Assembly: GCF_036250065.1 (NCBI RefSeq)
Contig: NZ_CP109199.1
Span: forward strand, 6,076,001 to 6,140,000
DNA length: 64,000 nucleotides
DNA from: Micromonospora sp. NBC_01699
Lineage (GTDB): Bacteria; Actinomycetota; Actinomycetes; Mycobacteriales; Micromonosporaceae
Direction of reading: 5' to 3'
Made by a program: the position numbers and the translations under genes
Notes under the pieces: model-generated
Told to the model about the DNA's origin: nothing
Database searches by the model: none
Seen by the model: the letters and a program-made list of their open reading frames with translations, nothing else
In this document: piece after piece, positions 1 through 7,621 of the stretch
Position numbering within the stretch: the first letter of the stretch is position 1
How the letters are laid out: every line of letters starts with the position of its first letter

Positions 1-1449
1 GATCACCCAGTAGTTCGGGCCGGTCTGCTTCAGCGCCGAGGTGTAGAAGGTGTTGTAGAGGCCCATCCGCTGGGCCGAGCCGTTCGCGTACGCGTACCCG
101 CCGGACTGGTAGGCGCGGCCGGCCTGCACGTGCGCGTAGTTGGTGGCGGTGACGCAGACCGGGGGCGTGGTGCCACCGGTGGTGGTCGCGGAGACCGGGG
201 CGGAACGGGCGCTCTCGGTGCCGGCGGAGTTCACCGCGCTGACCGCGTACGAGTAGGTTGTCCCGGCGGTGAGGCCGGAGTCGGTGTAGCCGGTGCCGCC
301 CAGCGCGGTCGTGGTGACCCGGCTGCCGTTGCGGTAGACGTGGTAGCCGCTCGCCCCGCTCGCCGCGCCCCAGCTCAGCGAGGCCGCGCTGGCCGTGGTG
401 CCGGTGACGGCGAGGCCGGCGGGGGTGGCCGGCGCGCCCGGCTCACCGGGGTTGCCCGGACCGGAGGAGCCGCCGTCGAGGCCGAAGAAGAGCGCGTCCC
501 GGTACGCCGAGCAGATCGTGTCCAGGAAGTACGCGGCGGCGGTGCCGCACTGGTCGGCTCCGGTGCCCGGGTCGACCGGGGTGCCGTGGCCCATGTTCGC
601 GACCTGGTAGAGCCGGACGGCGTCGTTGCCGTACACCTCCATCGTGGTGCCGGCCGGCAGTGACGAGGTGCTGGTCGGGGTCTGCGAGACGCCGGCCACG
701 TTGGTGAACTGGTCGCGTAGTTCGGTGCCGTTGGCCGGTACGACGACCGCGTCGGAGCGACCGTGCCAGATCGACACCCGGGGGCGGGGGCCGGTGTAGC
801 CGGAGTAGCCGGCGCGGACCAGGTCGCCCCACTGCTGCGGGGTCTTGCTGACCGGGCCGTACATGCAGGTGTACGCGTTGACCTGCGAGGTGGCGCAGCG
901 GTACGGCAGCCCGGCGGCGATCGAGCCGGCGGCGAACACGTCGGGGTAGGTGGCGAGCATCGCCGCGCTCATCGCGCCGCCGGCGGACAGGCCGGTGACG
1001 AAGACGCGGGCCGGGTTGGTGCCGTAGTTGGCCACCGAGTAGTCGATCATCTGCTTGATCGAGGCCGGCTCGCCCTGGCCCCGCGCGGTGTCGCCGGTGA
1101 GGAACCAGTTGAAGCAGGCGTTGGCGGCGTTGGCGGCGCTGGTCTGCGGGAAGACGACGGCGAACTTCCACTGGTCGGCGAACTTCTTCCAACCGGAGTT
1201 GGTGTAGTAGCCGTTCGCGTCCTGGGTGCAGCCGTGCAGCGCCACCACCAGGGGCGCGTTCGACGGCAGACCGTCCGGGCGGTAGGCGTACATGGTGAGG
1301 TTGCCGGGGTTGTTGCCGAAGCCGGTGACCTGGGTGAGGCTGGCGGCCTGGGCGGGTGCGGCTGCGGTGAGGACCGCCGCGGCGACGAGCACGGGTACGG
1401 CTGCGGCGCGGACGATCCGGGTGAGTAGCGCTGTTGGGCGGCGGCGCAC
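1..1449 (-). CDS. Secreted PHB depolymerase-family esterase, 3' end missing
   Basis: Extracellular serine esterase of the PHB depolymerase / feruloyl esterase type, expected to hydrolyse polyhydroxyalkanoate or plant-derived esters outside the cell. The reading frame is open to the window edge (483 codons visible). It starts at a GTG preceded by AGGAG. Residues 1-36 form a signal peptide ending in an Ala-rich stretch. The alpha/beta-hydrolase core follows, with HGCTQDANGYY (oxyanion region, about 72-82), the nucleophile elbow GLSAGG (Ser155), HGRSD (Asp233) and NMGHGTPV (His288), so the triad is complete. A fibronectin type III linker spans about 341-424, followed by a C-terminal domain with ANGSAQRMGLYNTFYTSAL, as in extracellular PHB depolymerases. 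Substrate is inferred from family only. Frame and start are confident. Confidence 0.9.
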   Translation of the reverse strand, partial: MRRRPTALLTRIVRAAAVPVLVAAAVLTAAAPAQAASLTQVTGFGNNPGNLTMYAYRPDGLPSNAPLVVALHGCTQDANGYYTNSGWKKFADQWKFAVVFPQTSAANAANACFNWFLTGDTARGQGEPASIKQMIDYSVANYGTNPARVFVTGLSAGGAMSAAMLATYPDVFAAGSIAAGLPYRCATSQVNAYTCMYGPVSKTPQQWGDLVRAGYSGYTGPRPRVSIWHGRSDAVVVPANGTELRDQFTNVAGVSQTPTSTSSLPAGTTMEVYGNDAVRLYQVANMGHGTPVDPGTGADQCGTAAAYFLDTICSAYRDALFFGLDGGSSGPGNPGEPGAPATPAGLAVTGTTASAASLSWGAASGASGYHVYRNGSRVTTTALGGTGYTDSGLTAGTTYSYAVSAVNSAGTESARSAPVSATTTGGTTPPVCVTATNYAHVQAGRAYQSGGYAYANGSAQRMGLYNTFYTSALKQTGPNYWVI

Positions 1450-1635
1450 GGGCGGTCTCCTGACGATGAATTGTGAACTGAGTCACCCCCGAGTTGCCGA
1501 GACGTTACGTCCGCATGACGGCGCCATGACATGGTTGGCAGTCACATATTCACCTATGCCGGCATGTGCCCCTCCCGCCGCCCATCGACCGGAAGGGCCC
1601 CCGGCAGCACCGGCCGGGAGCCCTTCCGTCCATCG

Positions 1636-2028
1636 TCAGCAGTCGCGCAGTTCCGGCGACTGGTTGCGTACCTGGGCCAGCGGCGAGATGAACCGCCGGT
1701 AGGTGTCGCCGCCGACCGCGCCGAGCTTGAACGCGGCCACCCGGTGGCAGTTCTGGAACGCGAGCTTCACTCCGAAGTGGCGCTCCAGCCCACCCCGGAT
1801 GGCGTCGCTGGCCAGGGCGCGCAGCAGTTGACCGCGCTCGGCCTCGCTCGGCGGCGGCACCGCGTGGTCGGCGAACTCGACCGTCGGGTCCGCCGACCGG
1901 GCGGCCACATCCGAGACCACGGTCCAGGCGTACGGCAGCGAGGTACGGACACAGTCGACGAACTCGGCGTCGTCGACCTGACCGGCCTCGGCCCGCTCCA
2001 ACAGCGCGGCGGAAACGTCAAGGGACAT
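1636..2028 (-). CDS. Conserved actinobacterial protein of 130 aa, function unknown
   Basis: ATG start preceded by AAGGAG at 5 nt spacing. The protein is soluble, mostly helical and has no signal peptide. Conserved-looking stretches are FVDCVRTSLPYAW near residue 30, LRALASDAIRGGLERHFG in the middle, and the C-terminal NQSPELRDC. It resembles a family of short actinobacterial proteins with the same C-terminal ending (I recall Streptomyces SCO5389-like proteins, unverified). It lies 45 nt downstream of the CooC-like ATPase on the same strand and is probably in its operon, so it would share the putative Zur control. No catalytic motif was recognised; the two Cys (in VDCV and RDC) could bind metal, but this is speculation. 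Confidence 0.75.
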   Translation of the reverse strand: MSLDVSAALLERAEAGQVDDAEFVDCVRTSLPYAWTVVSDVAARSADPTVEFADHAVPPPSEAERGQLLRALASDAIRGGLERHFGVKLAFQNCHRVAAFKLGAVGGDTYRRFISPLAQVRNQSPELRDC

Positions 2029-2073
2029 GCTTGCTCCTTCTGTAACGGGGTTTTGGTTGTCGGTGCAGAACCG

Positions 2074-3048
2074 TCATCCGGCCCGACCGGCGAGGTCCAC
2101 CGCCGTCGGGCCGAGTACGAAGTCCGGGTCGACCTGGCCGGCGAGGTCCTCGCCGACCCGGTCGTTTGCCCAGGCGGTCGCGTTGCGCAGGTGGAATTCG
2201 ACCGCCTGCCGGGTGTAGGTGGACCAGTCCTTGTCGCCCGTGTCGACCGTGGCCCGCATCAGGTCGAGCGCGTCGCGGTTGGTCGACTCCAGGGCGGTGA
2301 TCGGCATCGGGGTGCCCCGCTCGGCGGCCTTGACGTAGCCGGACCGGCCGATCCAGGTGAGCAGGTCGGCGCCGACGTGTTCGCGGAGGAACTCCACGTC
2401 GGAGGAGTCGTCCACCTTGTTGCCGACCACGTGCACCCGTACGCCGTACTCGCGGGCGTAGCCGACGTACTGGCGGTAGACGCCGATGCTGCGCAGGGTC
2501 GGCTCGCAGACCAGGAACGTGGTGTCGAAGCGGGTGAACAGGCCGGAGGCGAACGAGTCGGCGCCGGCGGTCATGTCCACCACGACGTACTCGCCGGGGC
2601 CGTCGACCAGGTGGTTGAGCAGCAGTTCCACCGCGCCGACCTTCGAGTGGTAGCAGGCGACGCCGAGGTCCTCGGTGGTGAACGGGCCGGTCACCGCGAG
2701 CCGGATGCCGCCGACCTCGCGGATCAGGGTGTCGTACAGCGGGTTGGCCCCGGTGACCGGGAGCAGTCGCGAGCCCCGGCCGGGCGGGGTGGTCTTGACC
2801 ATCGCCGCCGCCGACGTGATGCGCGGATTCTCGCCGCGCAGGTACTCCTTGATCTCGCCGAGGTGGTCGCCGAGCGCCGGCAGGGTGAGCGCCTCGTGTT
2901 CGCTCGCACCGAGGGCGGCGGCCAGGTGCTGGTTGATGTCGGCGTCGACGGCCAGCAGTGACGTGGTCGTGTCGGCGAGGTGGCGGGCGAACAACGCGGC
3001 CAGCGTGGTCTTGCCGCTGCCACCCTTGCCGACAAAAGAAATCTTCAC
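2074..3048 (-). CDS. CooC/ParA-like P-loop ATPase
   Basis: MinD/ParA-superfamily ATPase of the CooC type, a group associated with metal insertion into enzymes or with ATP-driven partner switching. The protein (324 aa) opens with the deviant Walker A GKGGSGKTT (residues 7-15). VDADINQHL follows near residue 35, and YVVVDMTAGAD near 160 is the Walker B/switch region. HVVGNKVDD is a base-recognition-like NKxD segment. I chose the GTG at 3048 because GGAAAGG sits 8 nt upstream and the Walker motif then starts close to the N-terminus; an ATG at 3084 would place that ribosome site inside the gene. No CO dehydrogenase or nickel enzyme gene is visible nearby, so the client is unknown. The upstream region holds a near-perfect Zur box, suggesting a zinc-related role. 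Confidence 0.8.
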   Translation of the reverse strand: MKISFVGKGGSGKTTLAALFARHLADTTTSLLAVDADINQHLAAALGASEHEALTLPALGDHLGEIKEYLRGENPRITSAAAMVKTTPPGRGSRLLPVTGANPLYDTLIREVGGIRLAVTGPFTTEDLGVACYHSKVGAVELLLNHLVDGPGEYVVVDMTAGADSFASGLFTRFDTTFLVCEPTLRSIGVYRQYVGYAREYGVRVHVVGNKVDDSSDVEFLREHVGADLLTWIGRSGYVKAAERGTPMPITALESTNRDALDLMRATVDTGDKDWSTYTRQAVEFHLRNATAWANDRVGEDLAGQVDPDFVLGPTAVDLAGRAG

Positions 3049-3077
3049 GGTACGGACCTTTCCGAGCACGGCACCGG

Positions 3078-3105
3078 CTATCAATAGAATTGATAGTCAT
3101 TTTCA
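3078..3105 (-). promoter_or_regulatory. Zur-like operator overlapping an 8-bp palindrome
   Basis: Read on the plus strand, 3091-3105 is TGATAGTCATTTTCA. The actinobacterial Zur consensus, as I recall it, is TGAAAATCATTTTCA with an A three bases downstream; this site matches 13 of 15 positions and has that A (3108). Immediately adjacent and overlapping is CTATCAAT-AGA-ATTGATAG (3078-3096), a perfect 8-bp inverted repeat. Both lie 30-57 nt upstream of the CooC-like gene start, where a repressor would block its promoter, and 64 nt from the divergent membrane-protein gene. Identification as Zur is by consensus match only. Confidence 0.6.
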
Positions 3106-3155
3106 GTAACCCCGTCAAGGCTAGGCGCAACGCGGGCGTGTCGGACGAAAATTGG

Positions 3156-3161
3156 TAACGT
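3156..3161 (+). promoter_or_regulatory. Leaderless -10 element of the GT-C-like gene
   Basis: TAACGT (TANNNT) ends exactly 7 nt before the GTG start at 3169, and there is no purine-rich ribosome site. This is the usual geometry of leaderless actinobacterial transcripts, where transcription begins at the start codon. Confidence 0.5.
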
Positions 3162-3168
3162 CCGCCCC

Positions 3169-5064
3169 GTGCCGATCTCCTCGTCCCTGGTCGCCGGGCC
3201 GACACCGGCCGGTTCCGACCCGCCGCAGACCCCCGCACCGTCGACCCTGACCAGCCGCGACAGGCGGGTTGACCTGCTCGCCCTCGTCGCCGCCCTGGCG
3301 CTGGCGGTCTGGGTGACCAGCGGCCTGTGGGCCGACCCGAACGGCCGGGCGATCACGGTCAACTCCAGCGACCAGGCCCTCTTCGAGTGGCTGCTCGCCT
3401 ACGGGGCGCACGCGCTCACTCACGGCGCCGACCCGCTCTTCACGTCCCTGCTGAACGTCCCCGACGGGGTCAACCTCGCCGTCAACACCTCGATCACCGT
3501 GTACGCCGTGGTCTTCGCCCCGCTGACGTACCTGATCGGGCCACCGGCGACCTTCCTGGTGGTGCTCACCCTCAACCTGGCCGCCACCGCGCTCGCCTGG
3601 TACTGGCTGCTCTCCCGGCACCTGGTCCGGCACCACGCCGCAGCCCTGCTCGGCGGGCTGTTCATCGGCTTCGCCCCCGGCATGGTGTCGCACGCCAACG
3701 CCCACCTGAACTGGACCGCCGGCTGGCTGGTGCCGCTGCTGCTCTGGCGGGTGCTGCGACTGCACACACCCGGCCGTTGGGTACGCAACGGCGTCATCCT
3801 CGGGGTGCTGGTCGCGGTCGCCTTCTCGATCGCCGCCGAGGGGCTGTTCTTCACCGCCCTGGCCTGCGCGGTCTTCCTCGGCACCTGGTCACTCGACCGG
3901 ACCCGCCGGGAGCGGGCACGTGCCGCGCTGCCCACCTTCCTGCGCGGGCTCGCGGTCGCCGGGGCGGTGGCGTTCGCGCTGCTGTCGTACCCGTTGTGGT
4001 TGCACTTCCTCGGCCCGCAGCGCTACCACGGCACCGGCTTCGACCCCCGGATCCACGCCGAGGACATCCTCGCGTTCGCCGCCTTCCCGGCCCGCTCGCT
4101 GGCCGGGGTGGCCGGACTGGACTCCTCTCTCGCCCCCAACCCGACCGAGGAGAACTCGTTCTTCGGGCTGCCGCTGCTGATCCTCGCCGTGGCCTGCCTC
4201 GTGCTGCTCTGGCGGCACGCCGAACCCGGCCGCCGGGCCACCCTGCGGGCGCTCGCGGTCACCGCCGGTGTCTTCGCCGTGCTCTCCTGGGGACCCCGGA
4301 TCAAGATCGACGGCCACATCCTCGACGTCCCACTGCCGTACGCGCTGCTGGGCAGGCTGCCCGTGTTCAACGCCGCCCTGCCGTCCCGGCTCGCCCTGGT
4401 GGTGGCGCCGATCCTCGGCCTGCTGCTCGCGTACGCGGTGCAGCAGCTGGCGCGGGCGCGACTCGACCGGCGGGCCCGGATCGGCTGGACGGTCGGGTTC
4501 GCGGTCGCCCTGCTGCCGCTGCTGCCGGTGAGCCTGCTGACCATCGAGCGGGAACCGATACCCCGGTTCATCACCTCCGGCGACTGGCGCGGGTACGTCA
4601 GCGAGGGCGGCGTACTCGCCCCGCTGCCGTTCACCCTCGACGTCACCCCGGACGGGCAACGCTGGCAGGCGTACGCGCTCGCCCACCGGCAGGGCGAGTT
4701 CGCCATCCCGTCCGGCTTCTTCCTCGGCCCCGGCGGTCCCGACGGGCGGGGCCGGATCGGCCCGGTGCCCCGACCCACCGACGCCCTGCTGGCCGAGGTC
4801 GCCGAGACCGGTACGGTGCCGCCGATCGACGACGCCGACCGGGCCGCCGCCCGCGCCGACCTGCGCCACTGGCGGGTCGAGGCGGTGGTGCTCGCCGACC
4901 GGGTGCACGGCGCCAAGTTCCCGGTGCACGTCGACGCCCTCCTACAGGCCGCCACCGAACTGTTCGGCCCACCCCAACGCGTCAACGACGTCTACCTCTG
5001 GCACCTCCCCCCCACCGGGGCCGTGAGCGGGCTCACCGGGGTGGGGAGGTGGGGGCGGGATTAG
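3169..5064 (+). CDS. Polytopic GT-C-like membrane protein
   Basis: Integral membrane protein of 631 aa with about ten to twelve hydrophobic segments. An N-terminal Pro/Ser/Thr-rich cytoplasmic stretch comes first, the first membrane segment lies near residues 33-50, and a soluble C-terminal domain follows residue 460. After the first segment it has a loop with [16 protein letters not shown] and NAHLNWTAG, the layout of lipid-phosphosugar-dependent GT-C glycosyltransferases or related YfhO-like proteins with an early acidic loop. The donor and acceptor cannot be told from sequence. The GTG start is set by the leaderless -10 element. Its stop lies 10 nt before the lipB start, inside the lipB promoter, so it is a tight neighbour but not necessarily co-transcribed. 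Confidence 0.8.
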   Translation: MPISSSLVAGPTPAGSDPPQTPAPSTLTSRDRRVDLLALVAALALAVWVTSGLWADPNGRAITVNSSDQALFEWLLAYGAHALTHGADPLFTSLLNVPDGVNLAVNTSITVYAVVFAPLTYLIGPPATFLVVLTLNLAATALAWYWLLSRHLVRHHAAALLGGLFIGFAPGMVSHANAHLNWTAGWLVPLLLWRVLRLHTPGRWVRNGVILGVLVAVAFSIAAEGLFFTALACAVFLGTWSLDRTRRERARAALPTFLRGLAVAGAVAFALLSYPLWLHFLGPQRYHGTGFDPRIHAEDILAFAAFPARSLAGVAGLDSSLAPNPTEENSFFGLPLLILAVACLVLLWRHAEPGRRATLRALAVTAGVFAVLSWGPRIKIDGHILDVPLPYALLGRLPVFNAALPSRLALVVAPILGLLLAYAVQQLARARLDRRARIGWTVGFAVALLPLLPVSLLTIEREPIPRFITSGDWRGYVSEGGVLAPLPFTLDVTPDGQRWQAYALAHRQGEFAIPSGFFLGPGGPDGRGRIGPVPRPTDALLAEVAETGTVPPIDDADRAAARADLRHWRVEAVVLADRVHGAKFPVHVDALLQAATELFGPPQRVNDVYLWHLPPTGAVSGLTGVGRWGRD

Positions 5065-5067
5065 TCT
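5062..5067 (+). promoter_or_regulatory. Leaderless -10 element of lipB
   Basis: TAGTCT ends 7 nt before the lipB GTG. The purine run GGAGGGC lies only 2 nt from the GTG, too close to be a normal ribosome site, so leaderless initiation is the better reading. The element overlaps the stop codon of the preceding gene. Confidence 0.5.
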
Positions 5068-5074
5068 GGAGGGC

Positions 5075-5713
5075 GTGACCAGCACTGTTTCCGGCTTGAA
5101 GGCCGTACACCTTGGCGAGATCGACTATCTGGCCGCCTGGGATGAGCAGCGTCGGCTGCACGAGGCGGTGGTCGCCGGTGAGCAGCCGGACACGGTCCTG
5201 CTGCTGGAGCACCCGAGCGTCTACACCGCGGGCAAGCGCACCGAGCCGGCCGACCGGCCGGTCGACGGCACTCCGGTGATCGACGTCGACCGGGGCGGGA
5301 AGCTGACCTGGCACGGGCCGGGGCAGCTCGTCGGCTACCCGATCGTCCGGCTGCCCGACCCGGTGGACGTGGTGGCGTACGTCCGGCGTACCGAGGAGAT
5401 GCTGATGGAGGTCTGCGCCGAGGTGGGGCTGGTCACGACGCAGATCGAGGGGCGCAGCGGGGTCTGGGTGCCGCAGGACGAGCGCGGCCCGGCCCGCAAG
5501 GTCGCCGCGCTCGGCATCCGGGTCGCCCGTGGGGTGACCCTGCACGGGTTCTCGATCAACTGTGACTGCGAGCTGGGCGCCTTCGAGCAGATAGTGCCGT
5601 GCGGCATCCGCGACGCCGGAGTCACCTCGCTCACCGCCGAACTCGGCCGCCGGGTCACCGTCGCCGACGTGCTCCCCCTGGTCGAGCGCCGCCTGCCGAG
5701 CCTGCTCGGCTGA
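5075..5713 (+). CDS. lipB: Octanoyl-[acyl carrier protein]-protein octanoyltransferase
   Basis: First step of protein lipoylation: transfers octanoate from acyl carrier protein to the lipoyl domains of 2-oxoacid dehydrogenases and glycine cleavage H protein. At 212 aa it has normal family length. Motifs in order: [14 protein letters not shown] (residues 42-55), [18 protein letters not shown] (74-91), the catalytic Lys142 in [18 protein letters not shown] (157-164), and the thioester-forming Cys176 in EQIVPCGI. The numbering of Lys142 and Cys176 agrees with the Mycobacterium enzyme as I recall it. LipA, which normally follows directly, lies 1.9 kb further on because an inverted aspS unit intervenes. 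A strong bidirectional terminator follows. Confidence 0.97.
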   Translation: MTSTVSGLKAVHLGEIDYLAAWDEQRRLHEAVVAGEQPDTVLLLEHPSVYTAGKRTEPADRPVDGTPVIDVDRGGKLTWHGPGQLVGYPIVRLPDPVDVVAYVRRTEEMLMEVCAEVGLVTTQIEGRSGVWVPQDERGPARKVAALGIRVARGVTLHGFSINCDCELGAFEQIVPCGIRDAGVTSLTAELGRRVTVADVLPLVERRLPSLLG

Positions 5714-5725
5714 CACCTTCAAGCG

Positions 5726-5808
5726 CGTCGAGAGACGGACGCAGTCCACCACGTCGAGAGACGGACACCGTCACACCACGTCGAGCGTTGGACACCGTCA
5801 CCACGTCG
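5726..5808. repeat. Degenerate 25-27 bp tandem repeat after lipB
   Basis: The core CGTCGAGAGACGGAC recurs at 5726, 5752 and, degraded, 5779, with a partial CGTCGG at 5804, spaced 26, 27 and 25 bp. It occupies the intergenic space between the lipB stop and the terminator hairpin. No coding sense was found in it. Confidence 0.75.
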
Positions 5809-5811
5809 GAA

Positions 5812-5843
5812 ACGGGCCCCGGGTGAGCGCACCCGGGGCCCGT
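5812..5843. terminator. Bidirectional terminator between lipB and aspS
   Basis: Perfect 14-bp stem, ACGGGCCCCGGGTG paired with 5830-5843, with a 4-nt loop AGCG. It sits between two convergent genes and has no clear U-tract, as is common for high-GC actinobacterial terminators. Confidence 0.85.
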
Positions 5844-5859
5844 ACCGTTCGACGCGCGG

Positions 5860-7185
5860 CTACGGGGTCAGCCGGTGCAGGTCGCGGGGGAACGCGGTGA
5901 CCTCCCGGATGTTGGCGGCACCGGTCAGCCGGGCGACGAATCGCTCCAGCCCGATCGCGAAGCCCCCGTGCGGCGGCATCCCGTGCCGGAACGCCGCCAC
6001 GTAGGTCGCGACCGGCTCGACCGGCTCGTTCCGGGCGGCGAGCGCCGCCAGGTAGTCGCCGTGCCGGTGCAGGCGCTGACCGCCGGTGACCAGTTCGACC
6101 CCACGAAAGAGCAGGTCAAAACCGTTCGAGTACGCGGGTTCCCCGGCCCCCGCCAACGCCGGCCGGAACTCGGGGCTGCCCGGTCGGGCCGGGTGGGTGT
6201 AGAACGGGCGCTTGGCCATCGGGTACCCCGTGACGAAGAGGAACTCGCAGCCGTGCTCGGCGCGGGCCCACTCCCCCAGCGTCCGCTCGTGCGCGGGGGC
6301 GAGGTCGGGTTCGTCCGGCGCCGCACCGGCGATCCGCAGCGCCTCGGTGAAGTGCACCGACGGGATCTCGGCCGGCACCGGCGGCAGGTCGATCCCGAGG
6401 GTGTCCAGCGCACCGCCGGCCCGTACGGCGATCGAGTCGAGCATGCCGGCCAGCACCTCGCGCAGCATCGACATCACGTCCCGGTGGTCTTCGACGAAGC
6501 CGAACTCGACGTCCAGTGACGTGTACTGGGCCAGGTGGCGGGCGGTGTCGTGCGGTTCGGCCCGGAACACCGGCCCGACCTCGTACACCCGCTCGAAGAC
6601 GCCGACCATCAGCTGCTTGTAGAACTGCGGCGACTGGGCCAGGTACGCGGGCCGACCGAAATAGTCCAGCTCGAAGACGTTCGCCCCGCTCTCGGTGGCA
6701 CCGGCCACCAGTTTCGGGGTGTGCACCTCGACGAAGTCGCGGGCGTCGAGGGTGGCCCGGAAGCCGGCCACCGCCGCCGCCGAGATCCGCAGCGCGGCCG
6801 ACCGGGTCGGGTGCCGCAGGGCCACCGGCGCATGGTCCAGCTGGGTCGGCAGGGTGGCGGCCAGGGCCGGCCGGTACAGGTCGAACGGGGGCGGTACGGC
6901 GGGTTCGCCGAGCAGGCGTACCGAAGGCTCCACCAGCTCGACCCCGGCGGGCGCGGCGGGGTTCGCGACCACCTCGCCGGTGACCTGGAGCACGGTCTCC
7001 TCGGGCAGCTCGGCCAGCCAGGCCCGCAGCTCCGGGTCGGTGACCACCACCTGGGCCAGCCCGCCGGCGTCACGCAGGATCAGGAACGCCACCGATTTCA
7101 GCAGCCGGCGGCGGTGCAGCCAGCCGGCGATCGTCACCGGGCGGCCGACGTGGGTGGGCAGGGAGGTGGAAAGGACGCGTCGCAT
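5860..7185 (-). CDS. aspS: Archaeal-type aspartyl-tRNA synthetase, probably non-discriminating
   Basis: Class IIb aminoacyl-tRNA synthetase that charges tRNA with Asp. At 441 aa it is the short archaeal/eukaryotic-like form and lacks the GAD insertion of the usual bacterial AspRS of about 590 aa. An OB-fold anticodon-binding domain occupies about residues 1-100, with GWLHRRRLLKSVAFLILRD. The catalytic core contains SPQFYKQLMV, motif 2 around FRAEPHDTARHL, and motif 3 GFAIGLERF near the C-terminus. His24 in GWLHR is at the position where archaeal non-discriminating enzymes have His and Asn-excluding enzymes have Trp, so it may also aspartylate tRNA-Asn (inference). ATG start with GAGGAGGT at 8 nt. 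A T-box leader precedes it. The genome presumably holds a standard AspRS elsewhere, which would make this a second, regulated copy. Confidence 0.92.
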   Translation of the reverse strand: MRRVLSTSLPTHVGRPVTIAGWLHRRRLLKSVAFLILRDAGGLAQVVVTDPELRAWLAELPEETVLQVTGEVVANPAAPAGVELVEPSVRLLGEPAVPPPFDLYRPALAATLPTQLDHAPVALRHPTRSAALRISAAAVAGFRATLDARDFVEVHTPKLVAGATESGANVFELDYFGRPAYLAQSPQFYKQLMVGVFERVYEVGPVFRAEPHDTARHLAQYTSLDVEFGFVEDHRDVMSMLREVLAGMLDSIAVRAGGALDTLGIDLPPVPAEIPSVHFTEALRIAGAAPDEPDLAPAHERTLGEWARAEHGCEFLFVTGYPMAKRPFYTHPARPGSPEFRPALAGAGEPAYSNGFDLLFRGVELVTGGQRLHRHGDYLAALAARNEPVEPVATYVAAFRHGMPPHGGFAIGLERFVARLTGAANIREVTAFPRDLHRLTP

Positions 7186-7192
7186 GTGGTGT

Positions 7193-7480
7193 TACCTCCT
7201 CGTTCATCGCAACGCGATCCCCGGGAGGTGTGGGCGAGCGGGAACCTCGCGGTGCCACCACACCTTCGCCGTCGGGCGGCGAACCGCCGACGGCCTCGTT
7301 CGTCGCCCGTGACGTGGGCCGGTCGGCGGGCTCTACTGGATGCCGCGACCCGTGTGCCCCGGCATCGTTCTTCCCGCAGCTCGGGAGGGTCTTCACGGCT
7401 CGGACGGGGGTCACCTTCGCAGCTACCGGTGACTCTCTCGAAACCCCGCCGGTCGAACCGTTACTCGGCTCCGTCGTCGC
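7193..7480 (-). promoter_or_regulatory. T-box riboswitch (Asp specifier) upstream of aspS
   Basis: Minus-strand leader with the elements of a T-box in order: an AGUA strand of the specifier-loop S-turn (7465-7462), AGAGAG of the distal AG bulge (7438-7433) closed by GUCACC/GGUGAC, then GUGAA followed by the specifier triplet GAC for Asp (7391-7389). The T-box sequence UGGUGGCACCGCG (7260-7248) supplies UGGC to pair with an uncharged GCCA acceptor end, matching tRNA-Asp. Downstream, GGUGUGG (7264-7258) can pair with CCACACC (7233-7227). Alternatively ACACCUCC just there can pair with the ribosome site GAGGAGGU (7201-7194). This gives mutually exclusive antisequestrator and sequestrator helices, so regulation is probably translational. 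A TAGGGT hexamer at 7496-7491 is a possible -10. Confidence 0.85.
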
Positions 7481-7608
7481 TGTTGCGCGAGACCCTAACA
7501 GGGGGCGCTCGGGCCCGACAGCGGATTTCGGCGCACCGGGTGAGTGCGATCACAACCTGCGGTTAGTGAGCCCCGTCGCCTACGCTGCCGCCGACCTCCC
7601 GCTACGCG

Positions 7609-7614
7609 TAGGCT
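7609..7614 (+). promoter_or_regulatory. Leaderless -10 element of lipA
   Basis: TAGGCT ends 7 nt before the lipA GTG start, with no ribosome site between them. It lies in the divergent region shared with the T-box leader. Together with that leader and its possible -10, these elements account for the otherwise gene-free stretch 7186-7621. Confidence 0.5.
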
Positions 7615-7621
7615 CGGATTC

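Noticed and set aside
443-1486. Minus-strand frame of 347 codons at the left end
   Set aside because: It overlaps the esterase in another frame and is Arg/Pro/His-rich; the esterase frame has the full Ser-Asp-His triad and a signal peptide.
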